From: Phaeodactylibacter xiamenensis
Lineage (GTDB): Bacteria > Bacteroidota > Bacteroidia > Chitinophagales > Saprospiraceae
DNA length: 64,000 nt
NCBI RefSeq assembly: GCF_000759025.1
Contig: NZ_JPOS01000093.1
Location: 33,747-97,746 of the forward strand
Direction: 5' to 3'
Shown: piece after piece, positions 36,325 to 45,131 of the stretch
How the letters are laid out: each line of letters opens with the position of its first letter
Position numbering within the stretch: the first letter of the stretch is position 1
Made by a program: the position numbers and the translations under genes
The notes under the pieces: model-generated
What the model saw: only the letters and a program-made list of their open reading frames with translations
What the model was told of the DNA's origin: nothing
Databases searched by the model: none

Positions 36325-39300
36325 ATGCGCCAATTGTTTCTACTGCTCAGCAGCCTAGCGCTGTTCCACGTCAGTTTAACTGCTCAGGAACTCAACCTTG
36401 AGACGGTTGCCCCTGCACTTCAGCAAGCATTGGAAAGCGCCCCGGAAGACTACCATACGGTACAAATCCTGCTTAGTGATCAGGCAGATTTACCCGCTAT
36501 AGAAGCCCGGTTCAAAGCCAAGGCTACTCCGGTTAAAGACCGCGGCCAGATTATCATCAGCGCACTTAAGGAAAGTGCCTATACCATACAGCCTTCTTTT
36601 TTGGAGACCTTGTCCAGCCTACCGGGTGTACGCTTACAGAAAGCCCGGCAGTTTTGGATTGTCAATCTTATCGCCTGTGAGGTTAACCTGGAAGGCGCAG
36701 CTGCAATCAGTCAGCTTCCCGCTGTGGAATGGATAGACATCAACTGGAAAATGACTTTCCCTGATGCCTGTGACAGCGCGCCGGCACCTCCTTCGCCCAA
36801 TGGGATTGAGCCCGGGCTGGAAGTGATCGGTGCCCCTTACATGTGGAGCCTGGGCTATACCGGCTACGGTCGTAAAGTGCTTGTGGTGGATACCGGCCAT
36901 GACATCGACCATCCGGCACTCGGGCACAATTTCGCTTATCAGCAAATGCCGATGTCCCAGGCCTGGGCTAATGGAGACCGCCCCTACTATTGCGGCAATC
37001 ATGGCACCCACGTTGGCGGCACGATAACCGGTATTGACCGCGTAGCGCGGGATACGATCGGTGTTGCCTTTGGTGCACTCTGGCAGGGCAGTTCCACTTC
37101 AGACTGTGCCTCCTCCGCCGGTACGGCACTGGATGCCATTGAGATTTTCGAATGGGCGATGGACCCTGACGGCAACCCGGCCACTATCAGTGACCGCCCT
37201 GATGTGATCAACAATTCCTGGAGCCGGGATTATCCGGTTCAAAGTGATTGTGGCGATCCCATACAAAGACAGATGACCGATGCGGTATATGCTGCTGGTA
37301 TTGCCGTTGTATTCTCTGCCAGCAATGAAGGCCCCGACCCGCTCACCATCGGAGACCCGCCAATGGAAAACTGGGACACGGTACGCATGTTTTCCGTAGG
37401 TGCTATCAACGGTAATTCCCCGAACCTGCCTGTTGCCGACTTTTCCAGCCGTGGCCCCACCGTTTGCGGAGGGGAAGGCAGCCTGCTGATCAAGCCTGAG
37501 GTATCCGCACCGGGCGTAGCCGTACGCTCTGCCCTGGTCGGTGGTGAATACGGCACACTCGGCGGCACTTCTATGGCGGCACCTCACGTGAGTGGCGCCC
37601 TGCTCCTGCTCAAAGAAGCCTTCCCGAATCTTTCAGGTGAAGCCCTGATGCTTGCCCTTTACTATACCTGTACTGATTTGGGTATACCCGGAGAAGATAA
37701 TAATTATGGAATGGGCGTGATCAGTTTGCCTGCGGCTTATGAATACCTCATTCAGCGGGGCCACACCCCTACGCCACCGGTACAGTCGACTAATGATGTT
37801 GCGCTGCTTCGCGTGGAGCAGTCCGACTACTATTGCAGCAACACCCTCTCCACGCGCATCCTGGTGGAAAACAATGGCTCTGACACCATCTCAAGCCTCG
37901 AAATAGCGGGTAGCCTGGGCAGTCAAAGCCTTCTCCACAACTGGGAAGGACAACTCCTCCCCGGCGAACGGGCCTGGATCAGCCTGCCGGCACTAGAAGC
38001 TCCCGCCGGCAATTACACCTTTGATGTGGAACTGACCCTCGCCAATCAGCAAAACGACCTGCGCTACCTCGACAACCGGCAGAAAAAAGAAGTGACCATT
38101 CTGGAACATGCCCCTATTCCCGTCCAACTGGAAGGCGCTGCGGCCGTGTGCCAGGGCGGCAGTGCACTGCTGCGGGCAGACTTTGATGGGGAAGCAGACT
38201 TCAACTGGTTTGATGCCCCTGAGGGCGGTCAATTACTCGGAGAGGGCCCCGTATTGCAACTAAATGATGTACAAAGCAGCCAGGAAATTTACCTGGAGGC
38301 AACGATCAGAGCACAGCTACAGACGCCTGATGTTTCCGACAGTGCACCCCAGGAAAGTAACGCGCAGGAAGGGCTAATTTTTGACGCCTTCCATCCCTTC
38401 ACCCTACACACCATCACCGTACGGACTGCTCAGCCCGGCGGCCGAATGCTACGCCTGACCGGCCCCAATGATACTTATAAGACACAGATCATTCAAATAG
38501 ATGAGCCTGGTATCCATACGATTGAGCTTAACTTTGAGATCCCTGAGGGAGAAGGCTATAAGTTGCTGCTCCTGGCCGGTGCCCCACTACAGTACTCCAG
38601 TGGTGAAGTGGCCTTTCCTGTAGCAGAAGAACAGGTCGTACAAATTACCGGCGCTACCGACAGCACAGGGCTGTATTATTATTTCTACGACTGGTCGATC
38701 AGCTATGATTACTTTTGTGAACGCAGCAGTGTCTCCGTGCCGGTCAGCAACAGTACCTCTGCCGGAAACGTGGACATACTGGTCTCTGATGCAGCGGTAG
38801 ACCTCGCCACAGAAACAGGCGTGGTAGGCTTTGAGACCGTAGCGAATGACCTGGATATTGTCAGTTGGCGCTGGAATTTCGGCAATGGCTTCATTAGTGA
38901 ACTCCCGGCTCCGAGCCATACCTACACCAAAGTTGGCCGCTACCCGGTAAGCGTAGTGGTGGAAACGGCTGCCGACTGTAGCGAGTCTGCCACGCTTTGG
39001 GTCGACGTTACCGATAGCACTCCACCAGCCAACACCACAGAGGACATTGCTGATTTCAACCTGACTGCCTTCCCAAACCCGGTTGGAGAAAACCTGTTTC
39101 TGCTCTTCAAGCTGCCCTACAGCCAGGATGCTTACATTCAGCTGGCAGACCTGCTCGGCCGCCCATTGCGGCAGTTCGAGCGGCGGGTTTCCGATGGTGT
39201 CCCCATCGAAGTGCAAATGGCAGATTTGCCCGGCGGCACCTACTTTGTGGTTGTCGAACTGGAAATGGGCCGCATGGTACAACGGGTAATCAAGCAATAA
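36325..39300 (+). CDS. Second secreted subtilase (S8) with T9SS domain, tandem paralogue
   Basis: 991 residues from ATG 36325 (MRQLFLLLSSLALFHVSLTAQ, signal peptide); the frame is open back to 36235 but that overlaps the preceding gene. Catalytic Asp189 (VLVVDTGHDIDHPAL), His226 (NHGTHVGGT), Asn334 (SASNEGPD) and Ser416 (LGGTSMAAPHVSGA) are intact. The domain order equals that of the neighbour: prodomain, S8, CARDB-like part, PKD-like part (WRWNFGNGFISELPAPSHTY) and T9SS tail (NLTAFPNPVGENLFL). Differences cluster around the active site (e.g. DCDGHGTH versus CGNHGTH), suggesting diverged specificity after duplication; that is inference. A TPR protein gene follows. Confidence 0.92.
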   Translation: MRQLFLLLSSLALFHVSLTAQELNLETVAPALQQALESAPEDYHTVQILLSDQADLPAIEARFKAKATPVKDRGQIIISALKESAYTIQPSFLETLSSLPGVRLQKARQFWIVNLIACEVNLEGAAAISQLPAVEWIDINWKMTFPDACDSAPAPPSPNGIEPGLEVIGAPYMWSLGYTGYGRKVLVVDTGHDIDHPALGHNFAYQQMPMSQAWANGDRPYYCGNHGTHVGGTITGIDRVARDTIGVAFGALWQGSSTSDCASSAGTALDAIEIFEWAMDPDGNPATISDRPDVINNSWSRDYPVQSDCGDPIQRQMTDAVYAAGIAVVFSASNEGPDPLTIGDPPMENWDTVRMFSVGAINGNSPNLPVADFSSRGPTVCGGEGSLLIKPEVSAPGVAVRSALVGGEYGTLGGTSMAAPHVSGALLLLKEAFPNLSGEALMLALYYTCTDLGIPGEDNNYGMGVISLPAAYEYLIQRGHTPTPPVQSTNDVALLRVEQSDYYCSNTLSTRILVENNGSDTISSLEIAGSLGSQSLLHNWEGQLLPGERAWISLPALEAPAGNYTFDVELTLANQQNDLRYLDNRQKKEVTILEHAPIPVQLEGAAAVCQGGSALLRADFDGEADFNWFDAPEGGQLLGEGPVLQLNDVQSSQEIYLEATIRAQLQTPDVSDSAPQESNAQEGLIFDAFHPFTLHTITVRTAQPGGRMLRLTGPNDTYKTQIIQIDEPGIHTIELNFEIPEGEGYKLLLLAGAPLQYSSGEVAFPVAEEQVVQITGATDSTGLYYYFYDWSISYDYFCERSSVSVPVSNSTSAGNVDILVSDAAVDLATETGVVGFETVANDLDIVSWRWNFGNGFISELPAPSHTYTKVGRYPVSVVVETAADCSESATLWVDVTDSTPPANTTEDIADFNLTAFPNPVGENLFLLFKLPYSQDAYIQLADLLGRPLRQFERRVSDGVPIEVQMADLPGGTYFVVVELEMGRMVQRVIKQ

Positions 39301-39352
39301 TTAATTCATGTTCCAAACAATATTCCGCCCGCTCAAAGGGTTGGATAGCCGT

Positions 39353-40930
39353 ATGCAAATCAAACGACCAACTTCTGCTTTGAAACCTTTCCCTCTGCTT
39401 CCACCACTTATCCTAATGCTCTGTTTTGGCATCAACGTGGCGCTGGCGCAGCCGCAGGAACTGCTTCACAAAGCCGACAGCCTGGCCAAAGCCCTTCAAT
39501 ACGAGGAAGCCAACGCCACACTGTCTGCATTCATCACGGCATACCCCCAACGTAAATACGATCTGGGAGAAGCCTACTTCAAAATGGCCCGAAACCATTT
39601 CCAACTCGGTCACCTGGAGACCGCGACACAGTGCAATCAGCAATCTGCGGATTTGCGTATGGCCATTGCCCCGGACGCGCTGGGATTGAACGAGCAGCTT
39701 TCCGCCTGCATCTGTTTGGAAGAGGGGCAATACGATACCGCGCTGGAACACCTGAAAAAAGCACGCCTCTACCCTTTCTTCGACGACCCGCTCATACCTG
39801 CGGAAATTGCGCTTCTGGAATCAGAGATTCAGGAGCAGCGGTATCAGTACGACCTGGCACTGAAAGCCGCCCGTTCTGCCGCCGAGATCGTAGAAATTGT
39901 GGAGAGTTCTGAAGCGCCTCCCCTTTCAGGTATCTATTTGCAGCAAGCTCACCTGCTAGCCATCAAACAAGATTGGGCCGCCGCTGTACAGGCTTGCCAG
40001 GCTTCCCTGAAGATTGAGGAAAGCCCCGAAGCCAATTTGTTACTGGGACAAGCTCTTTTAGCCGACAAACAGCCATCTAAAGAAGCAAAGACCGCTTTAG
40101 CAAAGGCTCAGCAGCGAGGTTCAACGGCTATACAAATTGAAGCCGGGCTGGCACTGGCGCAGTGGGAATTGGAAAATGGGAAACCCTACGGTGTTTTGGC
40201 CCAAACAGACCGCATCTCTGCACTAATCAATAATCAGCAAGGAAGCAGGGGAAAGAAAGCCGGGGCTAATCAACCTCACAGCAACCAATACTATACCCAG
40301 GCCCAAATGAAATACCTCAGCGCACAAGCTTATCTGATGGAAACTTCCGCAGACAGTCATGCGCAGGCGCGAAGTGCAGTATACCAGGGGCTGGATGCCC
40401 TTCAGCGGTCGGAAAAAGAGGATACCTTACTTCAGGCACAATTGCTGGAACAGGGCTTAATGGCACTCACCCATCCGGAAACGGGCATTCAGGCATTTGA
40501 TAAATACTTAGATTTCTACTTAATTTTTTACCCGGGCAGGCTCCAACGATTTTCGTCAGATCCGAAAGCGGAAGCCCCTGGCATTCAATTTTTCGAAACC
40601 CGGTCTGCTGTATTTGGATTGTACGATGATGCCGACTCTACTTTTATGACACGGTTAGCGGATGAGGTTGTCCGGCCAACTCTCTCCCAGTTGAACTCCG
40701 GCAAAGCTGAGGCTGTAAACTATACCGCTTTCCAGCAGCTTTTCGGTCCATTTGAAGCCCTGCTTGCCCACAAAGAAAGCCTTTACCTTGGATTTCCGGA
40801 AGAATGGCCTGCCCAACAAATCCTACAACTGCCCACCACACCTGAACCGGAAGGCGGAATCTGGCCTTTCAGGCACCGGCCTAAGCCCATTCGCAAGAAA
40901 TTTAAAATAAATGATACCGTTTTCGATTAA
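39353..40930 (+). CDS. Exported tetratricopeptide-repeat protein
   Basis: 525 residues from ATG 39353, which opens a signal peptide (MQIKRPTSALKPFPLLPPL, ending NVALAQ); ATG 39308 would add 15 residues. Residues ~30-310 consist of helix-turn-helix repeats of TPR type (ALQYEEANATLSAFITAYP, YDLGEAYFKMARNHFQLG, YDTALEHLKKARLYPFF, KQDWAAAVQACQASLKIEE). The C-terminal ~150 residues are non-repetitive and end in a Pro/Arg-rich stretch; a CHAT- or caspase-like peptidase core, which is common after such TPRs, is not recognisable. It follows the subtilase pair by 52 bases on the same strand, so co-expression with them is plausible. Confidence 0.78.
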   Translation: MQIKRPTSALKPFPLLPPLILMLCFGINVALAQPQELLHKADSLAKALQYEEANATLSAFITAYPQRKYDLGEAYFKMARNHFQLGHLETATQCNQQSADLRMAIAPDALGLNEQLSACICLEEGQYDTALEHLKKARLYPFFDDPLIPAEIALLESEIQEQRYQYDLALKAARSAAEIVEIVESSEAPPLSGIYLQQAHLLAIKQDWAAAVQACQASLKIEESPEANLLLGQALLADKQPSKEAKTALAKAQQRGSTAIQIEAGLALAQWELENGKPYGVLAQTDRISALINNQQGSRGKKAGANQPHSNQYYTQAQMKYLSAQAYLMETSADSHAQARSAVYQGLDALQRSEKEDTLLQAQLLEQGLMALTHPETGIQAFDKYLDFYLIFYPGRLQRFSSDPKAEAPGIQFFETRSAVFGLYDDADSTFMTRLADEVVRPTLSQLNSGKAEAVNYTAFQQLFGPFEALLAHKESLYLGFPEEWPAQQILQLPTTPEPEGGIWPFRHRPKPIRKKFKINDTVFD

Positions 40931-41463
40931 GCACTTAACCAACCCAAAAAATCCAGGGAAAGGTAGCCCGCATCCACATTAGCGAAAGTGGTATCTGCCG
41001 GGTTGTTGAGGAGTTGGCGGAAGGAAGAAAGCGGAAGGCGGAACACCTCAATAAATTCATCTTCATCCAGTTGCTGCTGCCCGACTTTATGGCAGCCCGT
41101 AGCAATCATGCAGAGGTGGCGCTCGGTTGAGTAGGCAGAGCGGATTTCTTTCAGCAGTCGGATTTCATCGGCTTCGTACCCCGTTTCCTCCAAAAGCTCC
41201 CGGCGGGCGGCTTCTTCCGGAGACTCCGTAGGGTCTACATAGCCCTGAGGAAAACTGGTAAGCGTGGTTTCCGGGCCCGGGCGGAACTGCCGCACCAAAA
41301 TAGCCTCCCTATCTGGCGTAAAGGCAGCAATAGTGACATAGGTATTGTTCCCAATCACATCAAAGTCAGCATGGCGGCCATCCGGCATCTCAAACGTCCG
41401 CCGGATCATATTGCGCCAGCCCCGAAAGGTGAATTCCTCACTTATTTTTTTCCAGTCCTCCAT
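40927..41463 (-). CDS. NUDIX hydrolase, ADP-ribose pyrophosphatase-like
   Basis: 178 residues. The Nudix box is complete: Gly74, Glu80, Arg88-Glu89-Leu90, Glu92-Glu93 and Gly95 (GYVDPTESPEEAARRELLEE). The upstream strand AILVRQFRPGPETTLTSFPQG is typical of ADP-ribose pyrophosphatases that cut ADP-ribose or related sugars linked to nucleoside diphosphates with Mg2+. The exact substrate cannot be told. It is convergent with the TPR gene, their 3' ends overlapping by 4 bases. Confidence 0.88.
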   Translation of the reverse strand: MEDWKKISEEFTFRGWRNMIRRTFEMPDGRHADFDVIGNNTYVTIAAFTPDREAILVRQFRPGPETTLTSFPQGYVDPTESPEEAARRELLEETGYEADEIRLLKEIRSAYSTERHLCMIATGCHKVGQQQLDEDEFIEVFRLPLSSFRQLLNNPADTTFANVDAGYLSLDFLGWLSA

Positions 41464-41555
41464 AGGATTTCAAAGGTACACCCTCTCCGCTCAAAGTCAA
41501 ACAAGACGGTCAGTTATTGTAAGAAATACACCATGATTTTTTGAAGGACCCTGAT

Positions 41556-42164
41556 CTACTCGTTAGCCAGCAGCCATTCGATGTCTGTCAGCAGGCGGTC
41601 TACTTTTTCAGGGTCTGTCCCATCGGCATAGGACCGGATGTGGCCTGTCTTATCAATCAGGAGAATCCAACCGCTGTGGTCAAAGCCGCCGGGCGCGTTG
41701 GGGTCCTCTTTGGCAATGCTCATATAATCATCCGCGATCCCGTAAATTTCATCCATCTCTCCGGTAACAAATCGCCATTGGCCATTGTCTACGCCCAGGT
41801 TTTGAGCATAGCTTTTCAGGCGGCCTACGGTGTCCCGCTTGGGGTCAATAGTATGGGACAGCAGCATCAGCTCGTCATTGCCCTGGTACTTATCGAAAAT
41901 CCGCAGCATCTGCTTTTTGACCTTTGGGCAGATGGTCGGGCAGGAAATGAAAAAGAAGTCGGCGAGGTAAATTTTACCCTCAAAAGTGGCATTGGTCACC
42001 AGGTTGCTGTCCTGGTCAACAAAAGTAAAATCCGGAATCGTATGGTACACCGTATCCTGCCCATTGATTTCATGTTGCCCCAGGTACGGCAGCGGCTGCA
42101 CCTTATTTTCCTGCTGACAGGAAAAAACGGTTAATGCGAGAAGTGTGAATAGCAAGAAGCGCAT
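41556..42164 (-). CDS. SCO1/SenC family copper-binding lipoprotein
   Basis: 202 residues. The leader MRFLLFTLLALTVFSC ends in a lipobox Cys16, so it is a membrane-anchored lipoprotein facing the periplasm. The thioredoxin-fold SCO motif is intact: Cys75-Pro-Thr-Ile-Cys79 (FISCPTICPKV) and the distal copper ligand His163 (GGFDHSGWILLID). SCO proteins deliver copper to the CuA site of cytochrome c oxidase or act as thiol-disulfide reductases. Oxidase genes are not in the window. The neighbouring minus-strand lipoprotein 126 bases upstream may be in the same transcript. Confidence 0.92.
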   Translation of the reverse strand: MRFLLFTLLALTVFSCQQENKVQPLPYLGQHEINGQDTVYHTIPDFTFVDQDSNLVTNATFEGKIYLADFFFISCPTICPKVKKQMLRIFDKYQGNDELMLLSHTIDPKRDTVGRLKSYAQNLGVDNGQWRFVTGEMDEIYGIADDYMSIAKEDPNAPGGFDHSGWILLIDKTGHIRSYADGTDPEKVDRLLTDIEWLLANE

Positions 42165-42290
42165 GGTTTATTAGTCCTTTTAGTTATTGAGAAACGGTGC
42201 TTTGCCAGGTAAGCTAAGTGTCGTGCCTCGGCACCGGGCGAAAAGCCCTTGCCAGCCACCTGAGACCTTCCTACCTGACAAAACACCCTG

Positions 42291-42755
42291 TTATTCCGCT
42301 GCCGTTTCAGCCTGCAGTTCCTTCAGCAGGGTTTGCCCCTGTTCCAGGCTGCTCAGCATATCCTCCTGCACCTGAGTGATTTCTTCCGTCTCCGCATTGA
42401 GGTAGTTCATAATTTCCTCGTGTGATTTTTCTTCGCGGAGCTTTTTAGGCTGCTGTAGCTCGCCCATCCACACCATCATGCCTTCACTGGCCGCCTCCAG
42501 GTTTTCCACGGCGTTATTGATTAGCTCGAGTTGGGTTTTGTCTTCCAGCCCTTCAGCCAGGGCTTTAAGTTCCCGGCTCACGCGGTTCATCTCCGCCATT
42601 TTGGGCATCACGGCATCATGGACCTCCATCATTTTAGCCCAGGCGGCCTCTTGCTGCTCAACGGGCGTTGCTGATCCTGCATCCTGATTACTACCGCCGC
42701 AGCCTATTCCAAAAACCGTGCCGGCAAGGGCCAGCAACAAAATAAGATTACGCAT
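42291..42755 (-). CDS. Helical lipoprotein
   Basis: 154 residues with a lipobox leader (MRNLILLLALAGTVFGIGC, Cys19). The mature protein is almost wholly alpha-helical and rich in Glu, Met and Leu (KMMEVHDAVMPKMAEMNRV, LEAASEGMMVWMGELQQPK), with the His-Asp and Met-rich segments also seen in a Bacteroidota family often labelled viral A-type inclusion protein. That label carries no functional meaning. Met/His content beside an SCO gene hints at metal handling, but this is speculation. Starts 37 bases upstream of a possible promoter area shared with the divergent thiolase. Confidence 0.75.
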   Translation of the reverse strand: MRNLILLLALAGTVFGIGCGGSNQDAGSATPVEQQEAAWAKMMEVHDAVMPKMAEMNRVSRELKALAEGLEDKTQLELINNAVENLEAASEGMMVWMGELQQPKKLREEKSHEEIMNYLNAETEEITQVQEDMLSSLEQGQTLLKELQAETAAE

Positions 42756-42877
42756 TGCTCTTTATTTTTTTAGTTGAAACAAATTATTCGCTCCAGCGTT
42801 GCCAGAATTGGGCGAATATAACTGGATTTTTTCCACACTTCTGTGATCTTTGTGACCAATTACTGAATACCCTAACC

Positions 42878-44092
42878 ATGAAAGAAACTTACATTATTGA
42901 TGCCGTACGCACGCCAATCGGCAAGTTCACTGGCACCCTGTCCCCTATCCGGACCGATGACCTGGCAGCGCACGTACTGAAAGCCCTTACGGACCGCCAC
43001 CCCGATATTCCCGGAGAGGCTTACGCTGATGTCATTATGGGCTGTGCCAATCAGGCCGGAGAAGACAACCGCAACGTGGCACGAATGGCTCTGCTTTTGG
43101 CAGGGCTCCCCTACGCTGTGCCCGGCGAAACCGTCAACCGCCTGTGTGCTTCCGGCATGTCTGCCGTCATCCATGCCAACCGGGCTATAAAAACCGGCGA
43201 CGGTGACCTGTTCATTGCCGGTGGTGTAGAGCATATGACCCGTGGCCCCTGGGTAATTTCCAAAGTCTCCAAGCCCTACGGCAGAGACGCGCAGATGCAC
43301 GACTCCAGCTTTGGCTGGCGCTTTGTCAACCCCAAAATGGAAACGGCTTACGGAACAGATGGCATGGGGCAAACCGCGGAGAACCTGGTAGAAAAATACG
43401 GGATCAGCCGGGAAGATCAGGACCAATTCGCAGCCTGGTCGCAGGAAAAAGCAGCCGCAGCGCAGGCTTCAGGAAGATTAGGTCAGGAGATCGTTCCCGT
43501 GCCCATACCAAGGCGCAAGGCAGACCCGGTATTATTTGACAAAGATGAATTCATTCGCCCCGGCACCACTCTGGAAGTGCTGTCTAAGCTCCGCACCGCC
43601 TTTAAGCCTGCAGATCAGGGCGGCACCGTTACCGCCGGCAATGCCAGTGGGCTCAACGATGGCGCAGCAGCCATGCTCGTCGCCTCAGAAGACGGGGTCA
43701 GGCAATACAGCTTAACGCCTATGGCACGAATTGTCAGCTCTGCCGTGGTGGGCGTAGAACCCCGAATTATGGGCATAGGACCGGTCCGGGCATCCAATCA
43801 GGCATTGGCGAAAGCCGGCCTCACGATGGACGATATGGATATCATTGAACTCAACGAAGCCTTTGCGGCACAAGCCCTGGCCTGTACCCGGCAATGGGGC
43901 GTTGCGGACGATGACCCGCGCATCAACCCGAACGGCGGCGCCATCGCCATCGGCCATCCACTGGGCATGACCGGTACCCGCCTGCTGCAAACCGCAGCCC
44001 TTCAGCTTCAGCAAACGCAGCAGCGCTATGCTTTGGTGACCATGTGCATTGGGGTCGGGCAAGGTTATGCTACCATCATTGAGCGCGTGTAA
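42878..44092 (+). CDS. Thiolase, 3-oxoadipyl-CoA thiolase (PcaF/PaaJ) type
   Basis: 404 residues from ATG 42878 ([17 protein letters not shown]); the frame is open 41 codons further up but lacks homology. The active site is complete: Cys90 (NRLCASGMS), His360 ([15 protein letters not shown]) and Cys390 (MCIGVGQG). Segments such as [29 protein letters not shown] and [16 protein letters not shown] match PcaF/PaaJ more closely than FadA or acetyl-CoA acetyltransferase. That enzyme splits 3-oxoadipyl-CoA to succinyl-CoA and acetyl-CoA at the end of phenylacetate or protocatechuate breakdown. No other aromatic-degradation gene is nearby, so a general beta-oxidation thiolase cannot be ruled out. 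Confidence 0.9.
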   Translation: MKETYIIDAVRTPIGKFTGTLSPIRTDDLAAHVLKALTDRHPDIPGEAYADVIMGCANQAGEDNRNVARMALLLAGLPYAVPGETVNRLCASGMSAVIHANRAIKTGDGDLFIAGGVEHMTRGPWVISKVSKPYGRDAQMHDSSFGWRFVNPKMETAYGTDGMGQTAENLVEKYGISREDQDQFAAWSQEKAAAAQASGRLGQEIVPVPIPRRKADPVLFDKDEFIRPGTTLEVLSKLRTAFKPADQGGTVTAGNASGLNDGAAAMLVASEDGVRQYSLTPMARIVSSAVVGVEPRIMGIGPVRASNQALAKAGLTMDDMDIIELNEAFAAQALACTRQWGVADDDPRINPNGGAIAIGHPLGMTGTRLLQTAALQLQQTQQRYALVTMCIGVGQGYATIIERV

Positions 44093-44096
44093 ACAG

Positions 44097-44125
44097 TAAA
44101 GCCCCGCTCCGTTGGCGAGGCTTTA
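44097..44125 (+). terminator. Intrinsic terminator after the thiolase gene
   Basis: TAAAGCCCCGC (44097-44107) pairs with GCGAGGCTTTA (44115-44125) over 10 of 11 bases with a 7-base loop, starting 4 bases after the thiolase stop. The T tail is short, and the hairpin may also serve the opposing 44199 gene. Confidence 0.6.
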
Positions 44126-44198
44126 TCGTCCGTTTTCAATGGGCAGTAGCTGATCAGACTTTATGGTCAGCTACCGCCCCATAGCTTAAATTTCAGGG

Positions 44199-44567
44199 CT
44201 ATTTCCGGGTCTTGTCTGAAGTCATGATGGTTCCGTCTTTGATGCGGACCACCACAATCACTTCATCATCGCCTTGTTTGGCGGTCAACAGGTAGCGGCC
44301 ATCTTCCACTTCGTTGAGGTCGTAGATCCGGGCGTAACCGTTGTGGTTTTTGATCAGGTCGCGGTGCAGGGTCTTGCCGTTCATATCGGTCAGCTCTACC
44401 GTTGCGGTTTGTTGCTGAAGGTTGACCAGCTGAATGCGCAGGGTCTGATCAGGCATCACTTTGGAAAGCAGCCGCATCGGGCTGTTGTCTGTCGTATTGG
44501 CCTGGGCGGCAAAAGTGATTAATGCAAACAAGGATGCCAGGGCACCCGTTTTAATCCATTTCATCAT
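44199..44567 (-). CDS. Small exported protein with sorting-domain-like fold
   Basis: 122 residues with a signal peptide (MMKWIKTGALASLFALITFAAQA). The mature ~98 residues run LRIQLVNLQQQTATVELTDMNGKTLHRDLI then VEDGRYLLTAKQGDDEVIV, which has the strand pattern of T9SS sorting domains and DUF3244-like proteins (a 'vxDxxGkxl...l..G.Yll.v' pattern) but lacks the usual PNP motif. It may be a free-standing beta-sandwich protein. It is probably periplasmic or surface; function unknown. It lies alone between the thiolase and a degenerate region. Confidence 0.72.
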   Translation of the reverse strand: MMKWIKTGALASLFALITFAAQANTTDNSPMRLLSKVMPDQTLRIQLVNLQQQTATVELTDMNGKTLHRDLIKNHNGYARIYDLNEVEDGRYLLTAKQGDDEVIVVVRIKDGTIMTSDKTRK

Positions 44568-44637
44568 TACAGTCGGGTTTTAATTAAAAAATGTTTTGGG
44601 TGATTGTGTGTTGACGCAAAAGTGGAAAGCCCGGTGA

Positions 44638-44886
44638 TCAGATGCGATGATAATCGATCAACCGGCGACAAGCATAGACTAAGATTATGCCTGAAGCGTC
44701 CTTCCACCCTACTGTTGCCAGTAGCGCAGTTGCCTTCGCATTGGCTTTCTGTCCTTCGGAATAGGTTTGCTGTGCCTGGGCGCGAGCTTGTTCTTCCTTC
44801 CGCTATTCCGCATTGTACGACGCTTGAAAGGCTTCATTGCCGCTGATGTGGAAGCATACGGAACTGTTGCTCAATTGGAGAGGGTG
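44638..44886 (-). pseudogene. Remnant of a coiled-coil protein gene with in-frame stop
   Basis: On the minus strand this stretch reads ...GNEAFQASYNAE, stop, RKEEQARAQAQQTYSEGQ, KANAKATALLAT..., in a single frame, ending at TGA 44640-44638. The TAG at 44805-44803 occurs where a CAG (Gln) codon would fit the repeat, and the Glu/Ala/Gln-rich helix is like the linker seen in Bacteroidota TPR, WD40 and caspase-like proteins. No start codon or flanking domain survives. Plus-strand ORFs in the same DNA look like noise. Reading this as a decayed gene end is inference. Confidence 0.4.
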
Positions 44887-45131
44887 CTATAGGTTTTTTG
44901 GTGGTAAGTACTATGCGGACAAATATTTGAGATGGTTCACGAAAGCGCTTTTTAACATTGTCGCTCTGGTGACAAAACGCAAGGTGAGCAAAATAAACAG
45001 CGCCCCATTCCTAAAACACCACTGTAATTCATGTACCTTTAAGAAAAACAAAGACAAGCGCTCAATTTAGCCTACGCAAAAGCTCAATTACACCGCTTAA
45101 CCAATTATTTACCTTAATAAACTATTTCAAC
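44887..45131. other. Intergenic stretch without recognised gene
   Basis: Together with the remnant at 44638-44886 this makes 564 bases between the 44199 gene and the frameshifted T9SS gene. I see no convincing coding frame, no terminator and no TAnnTTTG box with good spacing; TACCTTTA (45035-45042), one mismatch from the -7 consensus, is the only weak candidate. Confidence 0.4.

Noticed and set aside
44604..45070. Two plus-strand ORFs of 80 and 77 codons
   Set aside because: Antisense to the coiled-coil remnant, overlapping one another and without protein-like pattern.
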